Assembly: GCF_018143015.1 (NCBI RefSeq)
Contig: NC_054741.1
Span: 9,822,683 to 9,886,682 of the forward strand
Reading direction: 5' to 3'
DNA: 64,000 nucleotides
From: Lytechinus variegatus
Taxonomy: Eukaryota; Echinodermata; Echinoidea; Temnopleuroida; Toxopneustidae
In this document: in pieces, positions 45,388 to 56,847 of the stretch
Layout of the letters: every line of letters begins with the position of its first letter
How positions within the stretch are numbered: position 1 is the first letter of the stretch
Made by a program: the position numbers and the translations under genes
The notes under the pieces: generated by a model
Database searches by the model: none
Told to the model about the DNA's origin: nothing
Seen by the model: the letters and a program-made list of their open reading frames with translations, nothing else

Positions 45388-46885
45388 TGATATGAAGTTT
45401 TATTTCATGTTGTATGAACAGAATACTGTACATTTTAAATAGATTTGTTCATCTACTTCATCAGGGACTATTGATTGAATTATGCGGCATGTCATGAAAT
45501 TAATATTGCACAGACAGTACTATTTATGAGCCCCAAACATCAGCAGGAGTCTGTAGTGTGGGATGGCTATAATAGGGGTCGAATAGCCGAGAATAATGTG
45601 CCTATCAGGAATGCATAATAGCCTGGAGGACACCGCATATCTTATACCACTGGTCCACGATCCGATTTGGGAACCAATCGCATTTTGCTCATTTTCTGAA
45701 AATGTGATTGAAAAGGATCTTTCATTTGTGGTCGTAATTAACTGAAACAATACTTATATAACAATTTTTGATAATTGCAAGCCTTTATATTGGAGTCAAG
45801 GCCAAATTAGTATCAAATTGTAGCCAGTCGTACGATTGCTATGACGTCATTACGACTAGATATTAAAATTTGCTTTTTTATGTATTCGTAAGATGATTTA
45901 GAACATTACACAGTAAGATATTCCATGTCTAAATATCAGCCTCCAGTTATACTACGTTTAAATATTCCAATATCGGGTCGCAGACCAATCGTAAGGTGTG
46001 TGGTAACCATAGAGATATGGCGGCAACCTTAATATTACTATTGACGTATAATGCTGAAGTACTATTATGTTTTTTGCTACTTGTGTGTGTGCGCGCGCGC
46101 ATGGTGTGTGATTCCCTGCGAGTCTATGTGAGGAAATATCGGTCCCTAAAGGCATATTTGTATTTGCAATACGATATCAGTAGGCCTAAATATTTCATTG
46201 AAGATATATTATGTTCCACATAATACATGTAGTATGATTGGCTAAACGTAAATCACGTGGTTAGGCCTAATTGAAGTTTTGCGAGTCGCTGAATTAGGAA
46301 GTAGGAGTCAAGTCACAGTCATCAAATTTGGTCATTTCGTTTATGAGTAACGAATACTTACGAAGAAAATATCTTTGAAAGTCAATTATCTAATTTCAGA
46401 AAAATGACAATATTTTGCCTTATGTATTGGAAATGTTTTTATACAAACTTTGTCCGAAAGAGATACTTTTCAGCTGTGCCTTTGAAACACAAAATTTGAT
46501 GTATTTTTGTTTCCGATACGAGCAACTTTCATGCTGTTTTTTGTTTTTTTAAACTCATTTAATGTATCTTTGCTCTGAGTTGTAGGTTAGTGTCATATAC
46601 CTATCTAAATGTGGTATCACCTGAATTGTATATAGCTTAAAATATTGTAGAAATTAAATTACTTTATCAATTTCTTCATTCATTATATAAGCACTATGTG
46701 CTTGAAAATATGCAAAATATTAAATGTATATTTTTGTGGTATTTTGAAGTGTTTACAATTGTTTTTTTTTGTACAAAGGACTTGGTAAATAAAAACAAAA
46801 CGATGTGGTGCCTTTTTTTTATCTACGGGTTTAATGTGTTTTACGTGTCATTTCTTTAGTATACTGTTAGTACCTCGCTGTCTCA
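45388..46885. other. intergenic, no gene recognised
   Basis: AT-rich. The open frames at 45520-45750 and 45958-46223 have no recognisable domain. AAATAAAAACAAAACGATGT near 46790 includes a polyadenylation-like hexamer of unknown use. Confidence 0.35.
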
Positions 46886-47120
46886 GGTCACGTGATCGAA
46901 TCAATGGTGTAGAGATAAATGCTGGAATAACAAAATTGAAATCCCTTCATTCTTTCACGACCCTTTTTTCATTTCAAAACCCTTAATAAATCTGTGCATC
47001 TGTGATATTTTGTACTATTCATAACATGATTCGATGGTGTAGAGATAAACGCTGGAATAAAAAAATTGGAACCCCATTTTTTTTTTCAAAGTCCGAATAC
47101 TAATCCACCGGGCCACAGCG
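46886..47120. repeat. two-copy tandem repeat, about 135 bp
   Basis: ATGGTGTAGAGATAAATGCT ... AAATTG (about 46903) recurs as ATGGTGTAGAGATAAACGCT ... AAATTG (about 47034) with moderate divergence. Confidence 0.6.
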
Positions 47121-47456
47121 CTCCATATACATTCAATTTTAATTCAATCTATTGGGAACTTCTATTGACAGGTTTTTTTTTACATACTTTTCTGTAGTTT
47201 CCTTTCTTCTCTAATATCATTTATCATTCCTGTACATATTTCATTTTTTTATGCTGAGCGAAAATAAATGAATCTGAACCGAACAGAAAAAAATAATTAC
47301 ACAGCAAAAGCTGTAGTGTTGATTGGTGTACAACGAGCACCGCACCAGTCATTTATCTAATATCTTAAATTTCTGGTGCTAGTTCAACACCTTTGGCTGT
47401 TTCTTTTACACTCTTTAGTGTTATGTTAAATCTCTATGGTGTAACACATCAGGGTG

Positions 47457-47630
47457 CACTCTAAAAAATGAAGTGCTAATTTATGCAGCTCTTAAAGAGC
47501 GTGTATAGTGATTGCACTTCGGAGTGCTGATTTGTCTAGTTCAAATTTGAACGAGAAAAATCAGCACTCCGAAGTGCAGTCACTATACACGCTCTTTAAG
47601 AGCTGAATTAGCACTTCATTTTTTAGAGTG
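47457..47630. mobile_element. long foldback MITE with CACTCTAAAA ends
   Basis: Left arm from CACTCTAAAAAATGAAGTGC to CTTCGGAGTGCTGATTT and right arm from AATCAGCACTCCGAAG to TTCATTTTTTAGAGTG are reverse complements over about 74 bp, with one 4-nt insertion and about one substitution, around a loop of about 25 nt. The high arm identity suggests recent activity or gene-conversion-like repair. It is inserted in sequence with repeated GGTGT/AACAC phrases (about 47300-47455 and 47636-47680) that may be another MITE. Confidence 0.8.
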
Positions 47631-48265
47631 TGTGGTCCTACCCCAGAGAAGTGTTAAACAACGCCAGATAGGTGTTTATAAAAGACATGCAATTATTATT
47701 AAAACAGCATCGGCTTGATTCCAAAGTGGTGTTGTTTTGATACTTTTCTGGTTTCAATACTACAGGATTCCGGGCTAGTGGTAAATCAACAACGAAGTTT
47801 ATCTATAACTACGTATTTATAAGAGCAAGTGTTCCCTCGTTCTCAGTTAACATTTCTACTCTTAAAAAAATTTCAATTTCGCCATTGAAAATAGGAAATC
47901 TTGTCGCTAGTTCGCCACGATCCTTCGTGTATAAATAATTCAAACTCTTTTATTGCAAGTCTAATTGCCGATTATTGCCCCACTTATCAGGAAGCAATAT
48001 TGTTAAAGTAAACAGTAGAAACCTGAAGAAAGGAGTCATTGACCTGACAATTATTAAAGGCTATTTCGCAGGTTCTTTCAGTGTATGATCATATTTGATC
48101 TGACATGGAGTTTGATTTTAGTCCCACAAATCAGTCTATAGTCCACACTATTTCCCCTCTGCGTCTTATTTGACCTTGTCCCTTAAATAAAATTAATGAT
48201 TATGCAAACAGAAGTAATTTGTTTAAGTAATCAAAGCCTCTTTTCGAGCCCTTTACTTCTTCTTC
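47631..48265. other. intergenic, no gene recognised
   Basis: No ORF, RNA gene or clear repeat beyond AACAC/GGTGT phrases at its left edge. Confidence 0.35.
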
Positions 48266-48650
48266 ATGATCTTTCATCATCTTTCATCATCATCATCATC
48301 ATCGTCATTATTCATCATCATCTGTATAATCATCATTATAATCATTTATCGTCACTACCACCACCACCACTATCATCATCATCATCGTCGTCGTCGTCAT
48401 CATTTATCATCATCATTATTCATCATAATCGTCATCAACATCATCATTAATCCTCGTCATCGCCATCATCATCACCAACACCATCATCAACATCATTATC
48501 GTCATCATTCATCATCATCATCATTCATCATCATCATCACCATCATCATTAATCCTCGTCATCGCCATCATCATCACCAACACCATCATCAACATCATTA
48601 TCGTCATCATTCATCACCATCGTCATCATTGCCGCCGTCGTCATCGTCGA
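48266..48650. repeat. CAT trinucleotide microsatellite with internal duplication
   Basis: Imperfect ATC repeats. A segment of about 102 bp beginning near TTAATCCTCGTCATCGCC (48447) is duplicated in tandem (about 48549). The His/Ser-rich ORF reading through it is low-complexity and not called. Confidence 0.9.
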
Positions 48651-48961
48651 ACTCCTCCTCTTCTGTCGACCCCTCTCCCTTCCGACTCGCTCTCCCCTTT
48701 CAAAGCTTTTGCAGGTCTACAAATGATCGTCTGCACTGTATTATACAACTTCTCTATTTGTCTAAGTTCAACTGCGATAAGAAAAATACACACAAACGAG
48801 TCCCAATTGTGTAGGAACATGTGCTGCACTGAATGAGATGGTAGGGAGGGAGGGGGGGGGGGGGCTGGACCCCAAGTTCCACAAACAAGAAGGAAAATGA
48901 GAAAAGGAAAGTGTAGAAATTATATAATTCTATTGATATTCTGTTAAAATCTATAACATAC

Positions 48962-49100
48962 ATGTTTTTAATTGAATGAATGAACTTATGAATATTTATT
49001 TCGCTTCAATTGAGACAACAACAGTAAATCAATGCATTACAAGTAAATAACAAAGAACATAAAGTCATGTACTCCAATGTTATTGGACATTGGAACATGG
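48962..49100 (-). mobile_element. LINE 3' tail, minus strand, fragment
   Basis: On the minus strand the sequence ends in an AT-rich 3' UTR leading to AAGTTCATTCATTCAATT, a simple tail similar to the LINE tails at 52195 and 52808. No reading frame remains. Confidence 0.35.
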
Positions 49101-49152
49101 ATGAGATAAGATGGTAAATACAAAGGTGTTGACAGGCTTATCTTTTGGGCCA

Positions 49153-49214
49153 GAGCCAGCGAAACTTGTTGCCTATGGATATAGGCTTCCAAAGGCAACA
49201 AGTTTCACTGGCTC
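49153..49214. repeat. 21-bp inverted repeat (hairpin)
   Basis: GAGCCAGCGAAACTTGTTGC and GCAACAAGTTTCACTGGCTC pair over 21 nt with one mismatch around a 20-nt loop containing CCTATGGATATAGG. Confidence 0.8.
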
Positions 49215-51035
49215 TCCGCTTTTTTTTAATATGCTGTGCCCAAGCATCAATATATTTGGCTCATTATACGCATCTGCTGTCCTGAATAAGAAATAGACGA
49301 AGAAGTGATAGAAGTGAAGTTAAACGTACAGAGCAGGGGCACTAGATCCAATGGATCTCCGCCCCACACCCTTTCTGGGTAATATGCTAATGTAATGTGT
49401 ATTAAAAAAGAAATATCTGTGATACTCCTAATTTTGAAGCCATTCATAACTATTCCATAGTAAGATGTATCCGGAGATGTAATGATTGCATATAATTATG
49501 TTATCTTGAGACCAACTTTAGTTTTGTTCTAATTGCATGAATTGTGTAAGCCTCACATCCGCACCGACATAGCAACACGTATGTGTTTGGCTTATTTCAT
49601 AATCCATTGTAAACGCACTATTATATTTCCTCGGAAAGAAGCCACCCAGTTATGTTACAGTGTTCTCAGGTCGGATTTAGCGAGAGGTTGTAGACTGTTA
49701 CTGTGGTAACTACTTTAAGCGCATAAACCATCGATGTCACAAAAACTGGATAGAGTTACAAACCTCGCTCTCAGTTTTGAGGCCGAGAGTACTCAAAAGG
49801 GTAAAGCGCACACAAAGTTCCACACTCTTTTATCTTGCGTACGTGTGTACATGCATTGAGTACTGACACTTTCCTGTTTGTAGCTTCAAGATCGTGTGTG
49901 CGGTAGCATGCACAATTAACGAGCTATATACAATTTTTTTATGTCGATGGCATAAACTAACAAACCAGGGGCCACGGAAGTGGGGGGGGGCTGGGATCCC
50001 CCTCCCCCACTTTTTTTTCCAAATTTGTGTACAAAAACGTAAAAATGACAATAGGTTTGTGATTTTTTGCATCATGATCAGCCCCATTTTAAAAACCGTT
50101 CTGCGGCCCAGGCGGCCGGCCAATCATCGAAACGGATCGACAAAAAGCGAGAAACATTAATATTTGTAGGCTTATGACTTAATGGGGAATCTAAACTGCA
50201 TGTGATTGTGAAGATGATTTGAAATAAAAAGAAGAATGAGAGAAGAAAATAGTTGAGAAAAAAATGACGAATTAAGCTGACAATGATAAAAACATAAAAA
50301 TCATGATGGATCGCAAGCAAATTAAAGCTCACTAAACAAGGGTATTTGTAGTCGTTGAAAGAAAGAAACAGCCAGTGAGTATATCAACCATCGATATAAA
50401 CTTAGTTGGATAGAGCTGCTACAACGCTCTTTAGAGGCCAAAAAAAGTACTCCAAAAGGTCAGGGCGCCCAAAACAAGTTCCACACTACCCTTAAAACAC
50501 CAGCACTCTTTTCTATTGCGTGTGCGCATGCATGGAGTTTTTCAGTGACTGTGCTCCTTAGGACGCGTTTGTATGGCCCCATATATTGTTAAATGTGTTT
50601 GAATAGCTTTTCCTTTGATTCAGGACGTGGATTTCATCCAGCTGGTGGATTTCATCCAGCTTATGGATGTCTAAATTCGATCGTTTTCCTTTCCTGGGGT
50701 TTTGCACACGGCACCTTCCACAAAGTCGCCGTTCTAGAAATCATAATTTTCAGTGGAACAGTATTCATATGCATAGTGCGTATAATATGGAAATTGGAGA
50801 CTTTGGGACTTGGTGCAAAGATCATTCTCGATTCGCCAATCACGGCAATAGCGGAGTGTAGTACCGTGTGATCGTGATGGGGGAAAAGTGCACACGGTAC
50901 ATGTATTTGTGCACACGGCCCACTCACCTGTGTCGTCTGCTATCCACAGCGATGCGAGCATAGAGATATATATCCCTATACAGTTCCCATGTCGTATTAT
51001 GTTTTCCACAGAGGCTTTCTGGAATATCTGCAAAA
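49215..51035. other. intergenic; 5' flank of duplicate GSS exon
   Basis: Contains a G-run/C-run fragment at about 49970-50015, a short tandem duplication of GTGGATTTCATCCAGCT (about 50629-50660) and CGTGTG/CACACGG phrases at 50700-50915. These lie within 450 bp of the second GSS start codon and may include its promoter. No TATA box is evident. Confidence 0.35.
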
Positions 51036-51298
51036 ATGGTCGAATTTCAGCCGGCGATTGAGCTTCCAATATCAAAAGAGAAATTAGAGGAATTAATTGA
51101 AGACATGAAGGATCGGGCGTATGCCATGGGGGTACTGTTCCGTCCTTCCAAGCAGACGGTACATGGACCCATTACGCTGCTCCCATCCACCTTCCCAAGA
51201 CTTCTCTACAACAAAGCAATGCAGTTACAGACCGACATCAATCTTCTTATGCTGGGGATCAGCAAAGACGATGGTTTCCTCAAAGCAGCTCTTAAAAG
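51036..51298 (+). CDS. second glutathione synthetase first exon (GSS paralogue or partial duplicate)
   Basis: Encodes MVEFQPAIELPISKEKLEEL ... KDRAYAMGVLF ... GPITLLPSTFPRLLYNKAMQ ... AALK. Against exon 1 at 31412 it differs at about 14 of 88 residues and lacks one codon. The start context AAAATGG, the reading frame, the exon phase (two bases of a split codon) and the donor AAAAG|GTATGT are all preserved; intron sequences are unrelated beyond the donor. That pattern suggests selection or a young duplicate rather than an old pseudogene. I could not find exons 2-10 in the following 12.7 kb, whereas the first gene's exon 2 lies 1.7 kb downstream. So it is a partial copy, or a gene with a very long first intron. 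It lies 7.6 kb after the stop of the first gene, same strand. Confidence 0.75.
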
Positions 51299-51600
51299 GT
51301 ATGTATTTACTACTAGGAGCTGCAGTGAAGTAATAATCGGAAAATCTTGTTGGGTCAAAACGTCGCGTGTGGGGCAAAGAGCTGCGAGCGAGCGAAAGAA
51401 AAAAACATAAACATTCTTTATACAAAAGTCTTCTTTCGTGCCAAATTTTGATAAAATAAATATTTAGAAAATCTTTTCCTTTTCTTTCTTTGTCTCCTTT
51501 TTTCTTCATGGTCGTGAACATTTTGAAGGGTCCATGGCCCCATGCATGCAGCTTCCCTGTACGCCATGTGGGGAGGTGTACAGTAAATCATTTGGTCTTT
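51299..51600. other. putative intron start of GSS duplicate with repeat fragment
   Basis: After the donor site, GCTGCGAGCGAGCGAAAG and T-rich sequence ending CCCTGTACGCCATGTGGGG form a degraded fragment of the G/C-ended element family. Confidence 0.4.
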
Positions 51601-51842
51601 TACACTCTAAAAACAAATCAGTTAAAAATAACTAGTTATAGGGTCAGCTGGGTGCAACTGTTATTCTAGTCATATTTGACTATTTTCTAGTTATATTTGA
51701 CTATTTTCTAGTCATATTTTACTAGAACAGATTTCTGACTAGAATGATATGTCAGAAATGTGAATATCAGCGGATTGCCATATCAGTTGCTCCCAGCTGA
51801 CTACTGGTCTAGTCAATTTGACTGATTTGTTATAAGAGTGTA
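51601..51842. mobile_element. MITE with ACACTCTAAAAACAAATCAG ends
   Basis: Left end TACACTCTAAAAACAAATCA and right end TGATTTGTTATAAGAGTGTA are inverted. The interior has tandem CTAGTCATATTTGACTATTTT phrases. Terminal CACTCTAAAA links it to 47457-47630. Confidence 0.65.
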
Positions 51843-52194
51843 AGGCCAGGAAACCTCCTCCTTTGTCATAAACACGCAATTAATTAATTACTAAACCTTA
51901 CTGATATGATATACCTCAATGTCCCGAAAGGCTATACACTGACCATCACACGCGACAAGCAGTTATGAAGCTGTTATGCGTTATGGTTGACTTATTTTTG
52001 TAACTATCATATTCAAAATTAATTTGATTCAACCTTGTTAAACAATGGTTGTTCTTGAAATCATGACCAAGAAGCTTACCAGAGGCTTGTAGCAAAAACT
52101 AATGTAAATTTGTTCCTATTTACCATTGTGATAACAATGTAATTATTTTGAATTGTATTTTGTATAGTAATGATTGTATTTTGTGTTCGTGATT

Positions 52195-52420
52195 GTTCAT
52201 TTCAATTCATTCATTTCACTCGATAAAATATATACAGGTAGATAAGAAATACATAATGACAAGAAAGAACAAAACAAAGTAACGAAATGATAATACAGTA
52301 AATAGTTTACAAAACAGGCTTCGAGTGTGGACTGGCATTAAAGATCTTTCATGGATCTTAGAAGTCCAGCCCATATGCAGTAAAAAAGAGAGGGGGTAGA
52401 AAATACATGCATACCATGCA
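52195..52420 (-). mobile_element. LINE 3' tail, minus strand, fragment
   Basis: On the minus strand: TAAGATCCATGAAAGATC, AGTCCACACTCGAAGCCTGT, an AT-rich 3' UTR and a GAATGAATTGAAATG tail. This is typical of CR1/L2-like elements; no RT frame is left. Confidence 0.5.
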
Positions 52421-52661
52421 CACTGTAAAAACTGTGATGTTAAAACTGACACCAATTGGTATTAATAGATCAGAGGACCACATCCTGAGGTGTTAAATTA
52501 CACCCTAAAGATTGAACATAACACCAAAGAGTGTAAATTTAACAACCAAATGTGTTGAAATAACACCTATAGGTGTAAAACTAACACCACCAATTCAACA
52601 CCGGTGTAAAATAACTGGTGTGGTCCTCTGTACACTGGTTAACGCCACAGTTTTTGTTGTG
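52421..52661. mobile_element. MITE with CACTGTAAAAACTGTG ends
   Basis: Left end CACTGTAAAAACTGTG and right end CACAGTTTTTGTTGTG are inverted. The interior is filled with GGTGT/AACACC phrases. It abuts the LINE tail to its left. Confidence 0.65.
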
Positions 52662-52807
52662 AATGATTGAACATTCAAATTCCATGCACACTTTTGCAAA
52701 AAAATATCTTTACAACTTGAAAGATAACTCGGAAATTTCCCAGATATAGCAACAACAATATTAGTAATTCGATTCCAATATATTTGTTTATTTACTTATC
52801 TATCCTT

Positions 52808-53330
52808 AGAATTCAGTTTCAGTTTCAGTTTGGTTTATTTTCATTTCAACTCAAGTCAATTTAACAGTAGAAAAAATCATTACAAAGATATAAATGAATA
52901 TACATGTATATACAGTATGACAAGACATAGATAAATAGACATTTACAATAGACACTAAACAATATAACCATATTAATAATGATATTTACAATGAACTAGA
53001 TAATCATAATAATAAATGTAGACTATTCATGATAAAGCATTTTGCATATTCTTTTATTCATCTTTACTATTTAAATAAATGTTGAGGAAATGGAGGGATC
53101 CACTCAAAAGCAGGGCTTGTTGAGCGTGGATTCCTCAAAAAATAAGTTAAAACACAGGTTTGTAGGTATGAGTATTAATGCAAGAACGAGAAAAAATCAT
53201 AATGTTATTGTGATGGATGTAGTACGGAAATGATGGATTGAAGAATATATAGGTACAAAAGATCAGAAGAAAGCTGTTTTCATCAATATAATCAATTCAC
53301 CTGATATAATCGTGTTCAATGAATCCACCG
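52808..53330 (-). mobile_element. LINE 3' UTR/tail, minus strand, fragment
   Basis: On the minus strand: GAATCCACGCTCAACAAGCC, CTGCTTTTGAGTGGATCCCT, AT-rich sequence, then a tail AACTGAAACTGAAACTGAA. The 99-codon minus-strand frame at 53331-53630 lies just upstream of it on that strand but shows no recognisable RT motif, so its relation to the LINE is unknown. Confidence 0.5.
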
Positions 53331-54635
53331 TTACCATGTTCCTTGAAAAAGAACCATCGAAAGATTCGAATTACATGTAACTTCATCAACAAGCCTACCG
53401 ATATATGGTCTGTATTTTTTCAATAATATTTCTTGTCTCAAAGTCCCATTTTTTTTTGTTCTTCCTGTCCAATATAGGGCTCGTGCAGAATTACCGAAAA
53501 CTTCCATTTCGACTTGACGTGTGGACACTGTCTTGTAGGGGAAAGTGGCTGCAGCATAATTATCAAACTTCATAACAAATCTGTTAATAGTTTTTGACAT
53601 AATGACTGACCCATTTCGTATTATGTTCATCTCTGTAAATTCATCACAGATACCTTAGGGCGCGAATCGGGGCGGGGGGATAGGGCATTTCTATATTTCT
53701 CTTTGAGAAGTCCTTGTCGCAGTAACGATCTTTTTAGTTTTAAACAAAATATCGCTGGAAAAAACAATCGACTGTCGGCTCCCCTTCCTGTGAATGAGAT
53801 CCTTGATTCACCCTTTCCATCATTGAATTTTTTTCAAGACCACATTCGAATTTCGTAATTTCATGGATGTCACAATAGGCATGATAGGATTTAAAAAAAA
53901 ACCCACAAAACAAGGACGCGATAATTAATCTACACTAAAAGCGATAAAACCAATTGATTATATTATTAGTTCTTATCAGCGGTTTAGGTTATGGATTATT
54001 TGTATCATGGAAACAAATCCTGCCTCAGTAAAATAATAAAATTGCTCATGCAGTATTGAGGGGTGGTACTGTTAGGGGTGAAGGAGGGGATGATCATTAT
54101 TTTTCGAATAATGAATAAATCAAGATGGAAAATACGAAGGGAAAAAGAAGGGGATGAATAAAAATAGAAGAAAAAGGAGCATGACAAGAGATAATTTGGT
54201 TTTGAAATAATACAATACCACTGTTTCATCAATCAAAATCACTCCAGTTGAGGTAATAGCCCCCACCCCGGGCCCCCACCTAACAAAATAGACCCAGCAA
54301 ACGCGGCTGGACGAATAATAGGCAGAGCCTGCTGTGAGCAGTCGGAAACAACAATGCATAGTATTACCTATTGTCATTATGCTATGGTCAAATGGGTATA
54401 TAGTTCTCATACCATTTTCAAAATATATTCATTCGATGCATACGCATACATGACTGCGCATAAGTTTTGAATAGTACGAAAAAGATAAAATTTCAATAGA
54501 AATAGATACCATGGGAACAAAGGCATGTAGACCCCGCATCTATGCCTCTATTAAGGTGGTTTTGACAAAAATAAGGAATAGATATCGAAAAAAAATAAAA
54601 ATCCATAATTTATTGTTCGAAATAGATATGAAAAG
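53331..54635. other. intergenic, no gene recognised
   Basis: The minus-strand open frame 53331-53630 (contains LLKKYRPYIGRLVDEV) resembles nothing I can name. The rest is AT-rich. Confidence 0.3.
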
Positions 54636-54639
54636 AAAT

Positions 54640-54860
54640 ACTCCGAAAATGTTCATTGCCCATTGATCGTGGGCCCGGCAGCCGCTGTGCAGCGCCAGAT
54701 CGACGAGGCTCTATCCCTTTAATCGTTGAACGCCAAACAGGGTAGCAGCAACTCCCATCTTTTAACGTCTTTTGGTCTGACGCGGCCGGGGTTTGAACCC
54801 CCGGCCTCCCGGTTGTGAGACGGATTCTACCAAATTGAGCCAACACACCGGTTCTGTAAA
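54640..54860 (-). mobile_element. tRNA-derived SINE, minus strand
   Basis: On the minus strand: an A-box-like TTGGCTCAATTTGGTAGAAT, then GGGGGTTCAAACCCC (B-box GGTTCAAACC in a T-arm), then a body with GATCTGGCGCTGCACAGCGG and GCTGCCGGGCCCACGATCAA. This is the layout of a tRNA-head SINE of the kind common in sea urchins. Confidence 0.7.
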
Positions 54861-56435
54861 GTGTTTGCAAAAAATTGCCCCCATAAAAAAGGGTGATTTT
54901 GGGGGGCAGGATTTTGAGAAGAAAAATTGTATTCATATTCAATGATTATTGATTAATTGTAACTTTTTGATAATAATAATTATAAGCATGTTTGCATGAT
55001 GATATAGGATGGACATGTTGATTATTTTCAATTTTCCCTCAAAATCGTATGTTATGAAATAGATTTTCACATGACTTAAACTTAAAAATCGATAACCATA
55101 TTATTCTTTTCTCAAAACCTGCATTTGCATGAAGCCATTCTTTTTTTTATCATTATTATTATTATTATTACTTGATTTCCATTCACCCCCTCTCCCTCGT
55201 AGCTCCTTACATTATTGTCATGGAGATGAACGTACTCTCTGTGTCTACGTACGATTCTGTACAAGCATGACAAAGGATATTTCCTGATATGTAGTCTACT
55301 TCATGCATACATTTTTCTGAGGGTGTTTGCTCATGTAGTTTCTATTTGTAAAGAATATTATTGATGTTTGATCATTGCCAAGGCACGAATTGCGAAGTGC
55401 AAATGAGTCAATACGGAACGGCCGTGCGGACGTAGGAATATAATAAATGTATATATATTCACAATTAAAGACTGTTAAGTAGCATACGCCAGCCATCCGT
55501 AACATGAGTTACTATTTGAAATAAGTTGATTATGGGTTCAGCAGAAATCTCATCGTTGATCTCAGTATCGCTCATGGAAGGCGCCAATGTAGTTTAATGG
55601 TGTGGAGGGGGGGGGGGGCAAAACGGCTCAAAGGTGAATTTTGTTCTTTTTAAAAGAAAATAATTATTATGGTTACTGTTTTAGTTGTCGTTCCATCTTC
55701 GTCTCATTTCACCTATCTTTCTTATTTCCCTTCTTTTTTATTATGTAAGGAATGGAAAATTGTGTGGATGGCGTGTGTGAGGGTGTGTGGGTGAGGTTTT
55801 GTGTGTGTGTGTAGAGAGAAAGAGGGTTGGGATGGGTCCGTCTTGCAGCTATCGCTAAAGGATGAAAGCCTTATAAAAAAACAATCCTTATCAGGAACAC
55901 ATGCACTGGTTGTCATTTATTACAAAGTGATAAAAATTTGAACATTGTAATTGTTTTTTAGTAGGCCTGTGTCCGCCTTATTGAACTTTATTTGTTTTTA
56001 TTAAAGCTTATCCTTTGAACTTTAAATGTAAATTCAGCCATGCGTGTTCCAAGGTTCATAATACTATTTTGATTATCTCATTATCATTTTGATTCATAAA
56101 TAACACATATTATAAGACTAGAATCACAAGAGGTGATATGCCTATGCAAAATGTGTCATATAATTATGATCATCTTCCTTTGAAGATTTAAAATCCAAAA
56201 AGACACATGAATATATGACTTTCTTTGATGAAAATTACAAGTATCATTTCGACAGAAATTTTCAAAAAAAATAACTTTATCCCTATATGTCTAAGAGCAT
56301 TGGGCTACTTTTTAGTCTAGTACCGCATGAGCTATCGGTCTACTACAAATGGGGGGGGGGGGGGGTGGCATGGATGTCGATTTATGTTGTGAATCTATTG
56401 TTCAAGGGGGTGATCTATTGTTTACCCCCCAACCT
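54861..56435. other. intergenic, no gene recognised
   Basis: Contains (TTA)n at about 55152-55170, G-run near 55608, GTGTG-rich sequence at 55760-55815 and a G-run at 56349. No gene is supported. Confidence 0.35.
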
Positions 56436-56443
56436 GAATAGTA

Positions 56444-56685
56444 TGACGTCACGGATCGACACCATTGGGGGTGGTATATATTGTTAAATGATTTAGAGAA
56501 TTTTGAAATCAAACCTTCGACTGTTTCATCATTTCGTCACCGTTTTTACGAACCGGCCTGGGAGCCAAAATCGATGAAAAAATATAAAATGACTTTTTTT
56601 AGTATTTCGACTCAATAGTAAAATATCTTTTATTTCACAAATTTGTAGGTCTTAAAACCATTTCGTTACGTCATTTTTGACGTCA
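56444..56685. promoter_or_regulatory. putative promoter with two full CRE sites
   Basis: Perfect TGACGTCA palindromes (CREB/ATF site) at 56444-56451 and 56678-56685, with an additional ACGTCA half-site near 56669. They precede a CpG-containing stretch (56740-56800) and a strong splice donor at 56848. Family A MITEs also carry TGACGTCATC, so a transposon origin of a site is possible. Confidence 0.35.
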
Positions 56686-56818
56686 TGAGACGCTCTGGGT
56701 TCATGAGAATGGACGAATGCCGTTTTTACGAACCGGCTTGATACGCGCGCCGCAGCAAGCTCGCCGACTCGCATCGTCTGATCTGTTTGCTGAAACTTCG
56801 TTTTTACGATCTGGCCTG
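56541..56818 (+). repeat. three copies of CGTTTTTACGAACCGGCCTG
   Basis: The 20-mer is at 56541-56560 and, with one mismatch, at 56721-56740 and, with two or three mismatches, at 56799-56818. It is direct and irregularly spaced (180 and 78 bp). It may be a binding site or a short repeat unit. Confidence 0.7.
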
Positions 56819-56847
56819 AGGCGTCAGCTTGTTCAAACTTGCATCAG
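56700..56847 (+). ncRNA. putative first exon of a spliced transcript (start uncertain)
   Basis: Ends at a strong donor CATCAG|GTAAGTTG, preceded by CpG-rich sequence. The 5' end is not determined. It would be followed by exons at 58100, 59212 and 60706. No ATG-initiated frame continues through the joined exons. Confidence 0.3.

Noticed and set aside
48196-48814. Long His/Ser-rich open frame (182 codons)
   Set aside because: It is the translation of a CAT microsatellite; no start context, domain or splice support.
53331-53630. Minus-strand 99-codon frame upstream of a LINE-type 3' tail
   Set aside because: No reverse transcriptase, endonuclease or other motif could be recognised, so it is not called as a gene or as part of the LINE.
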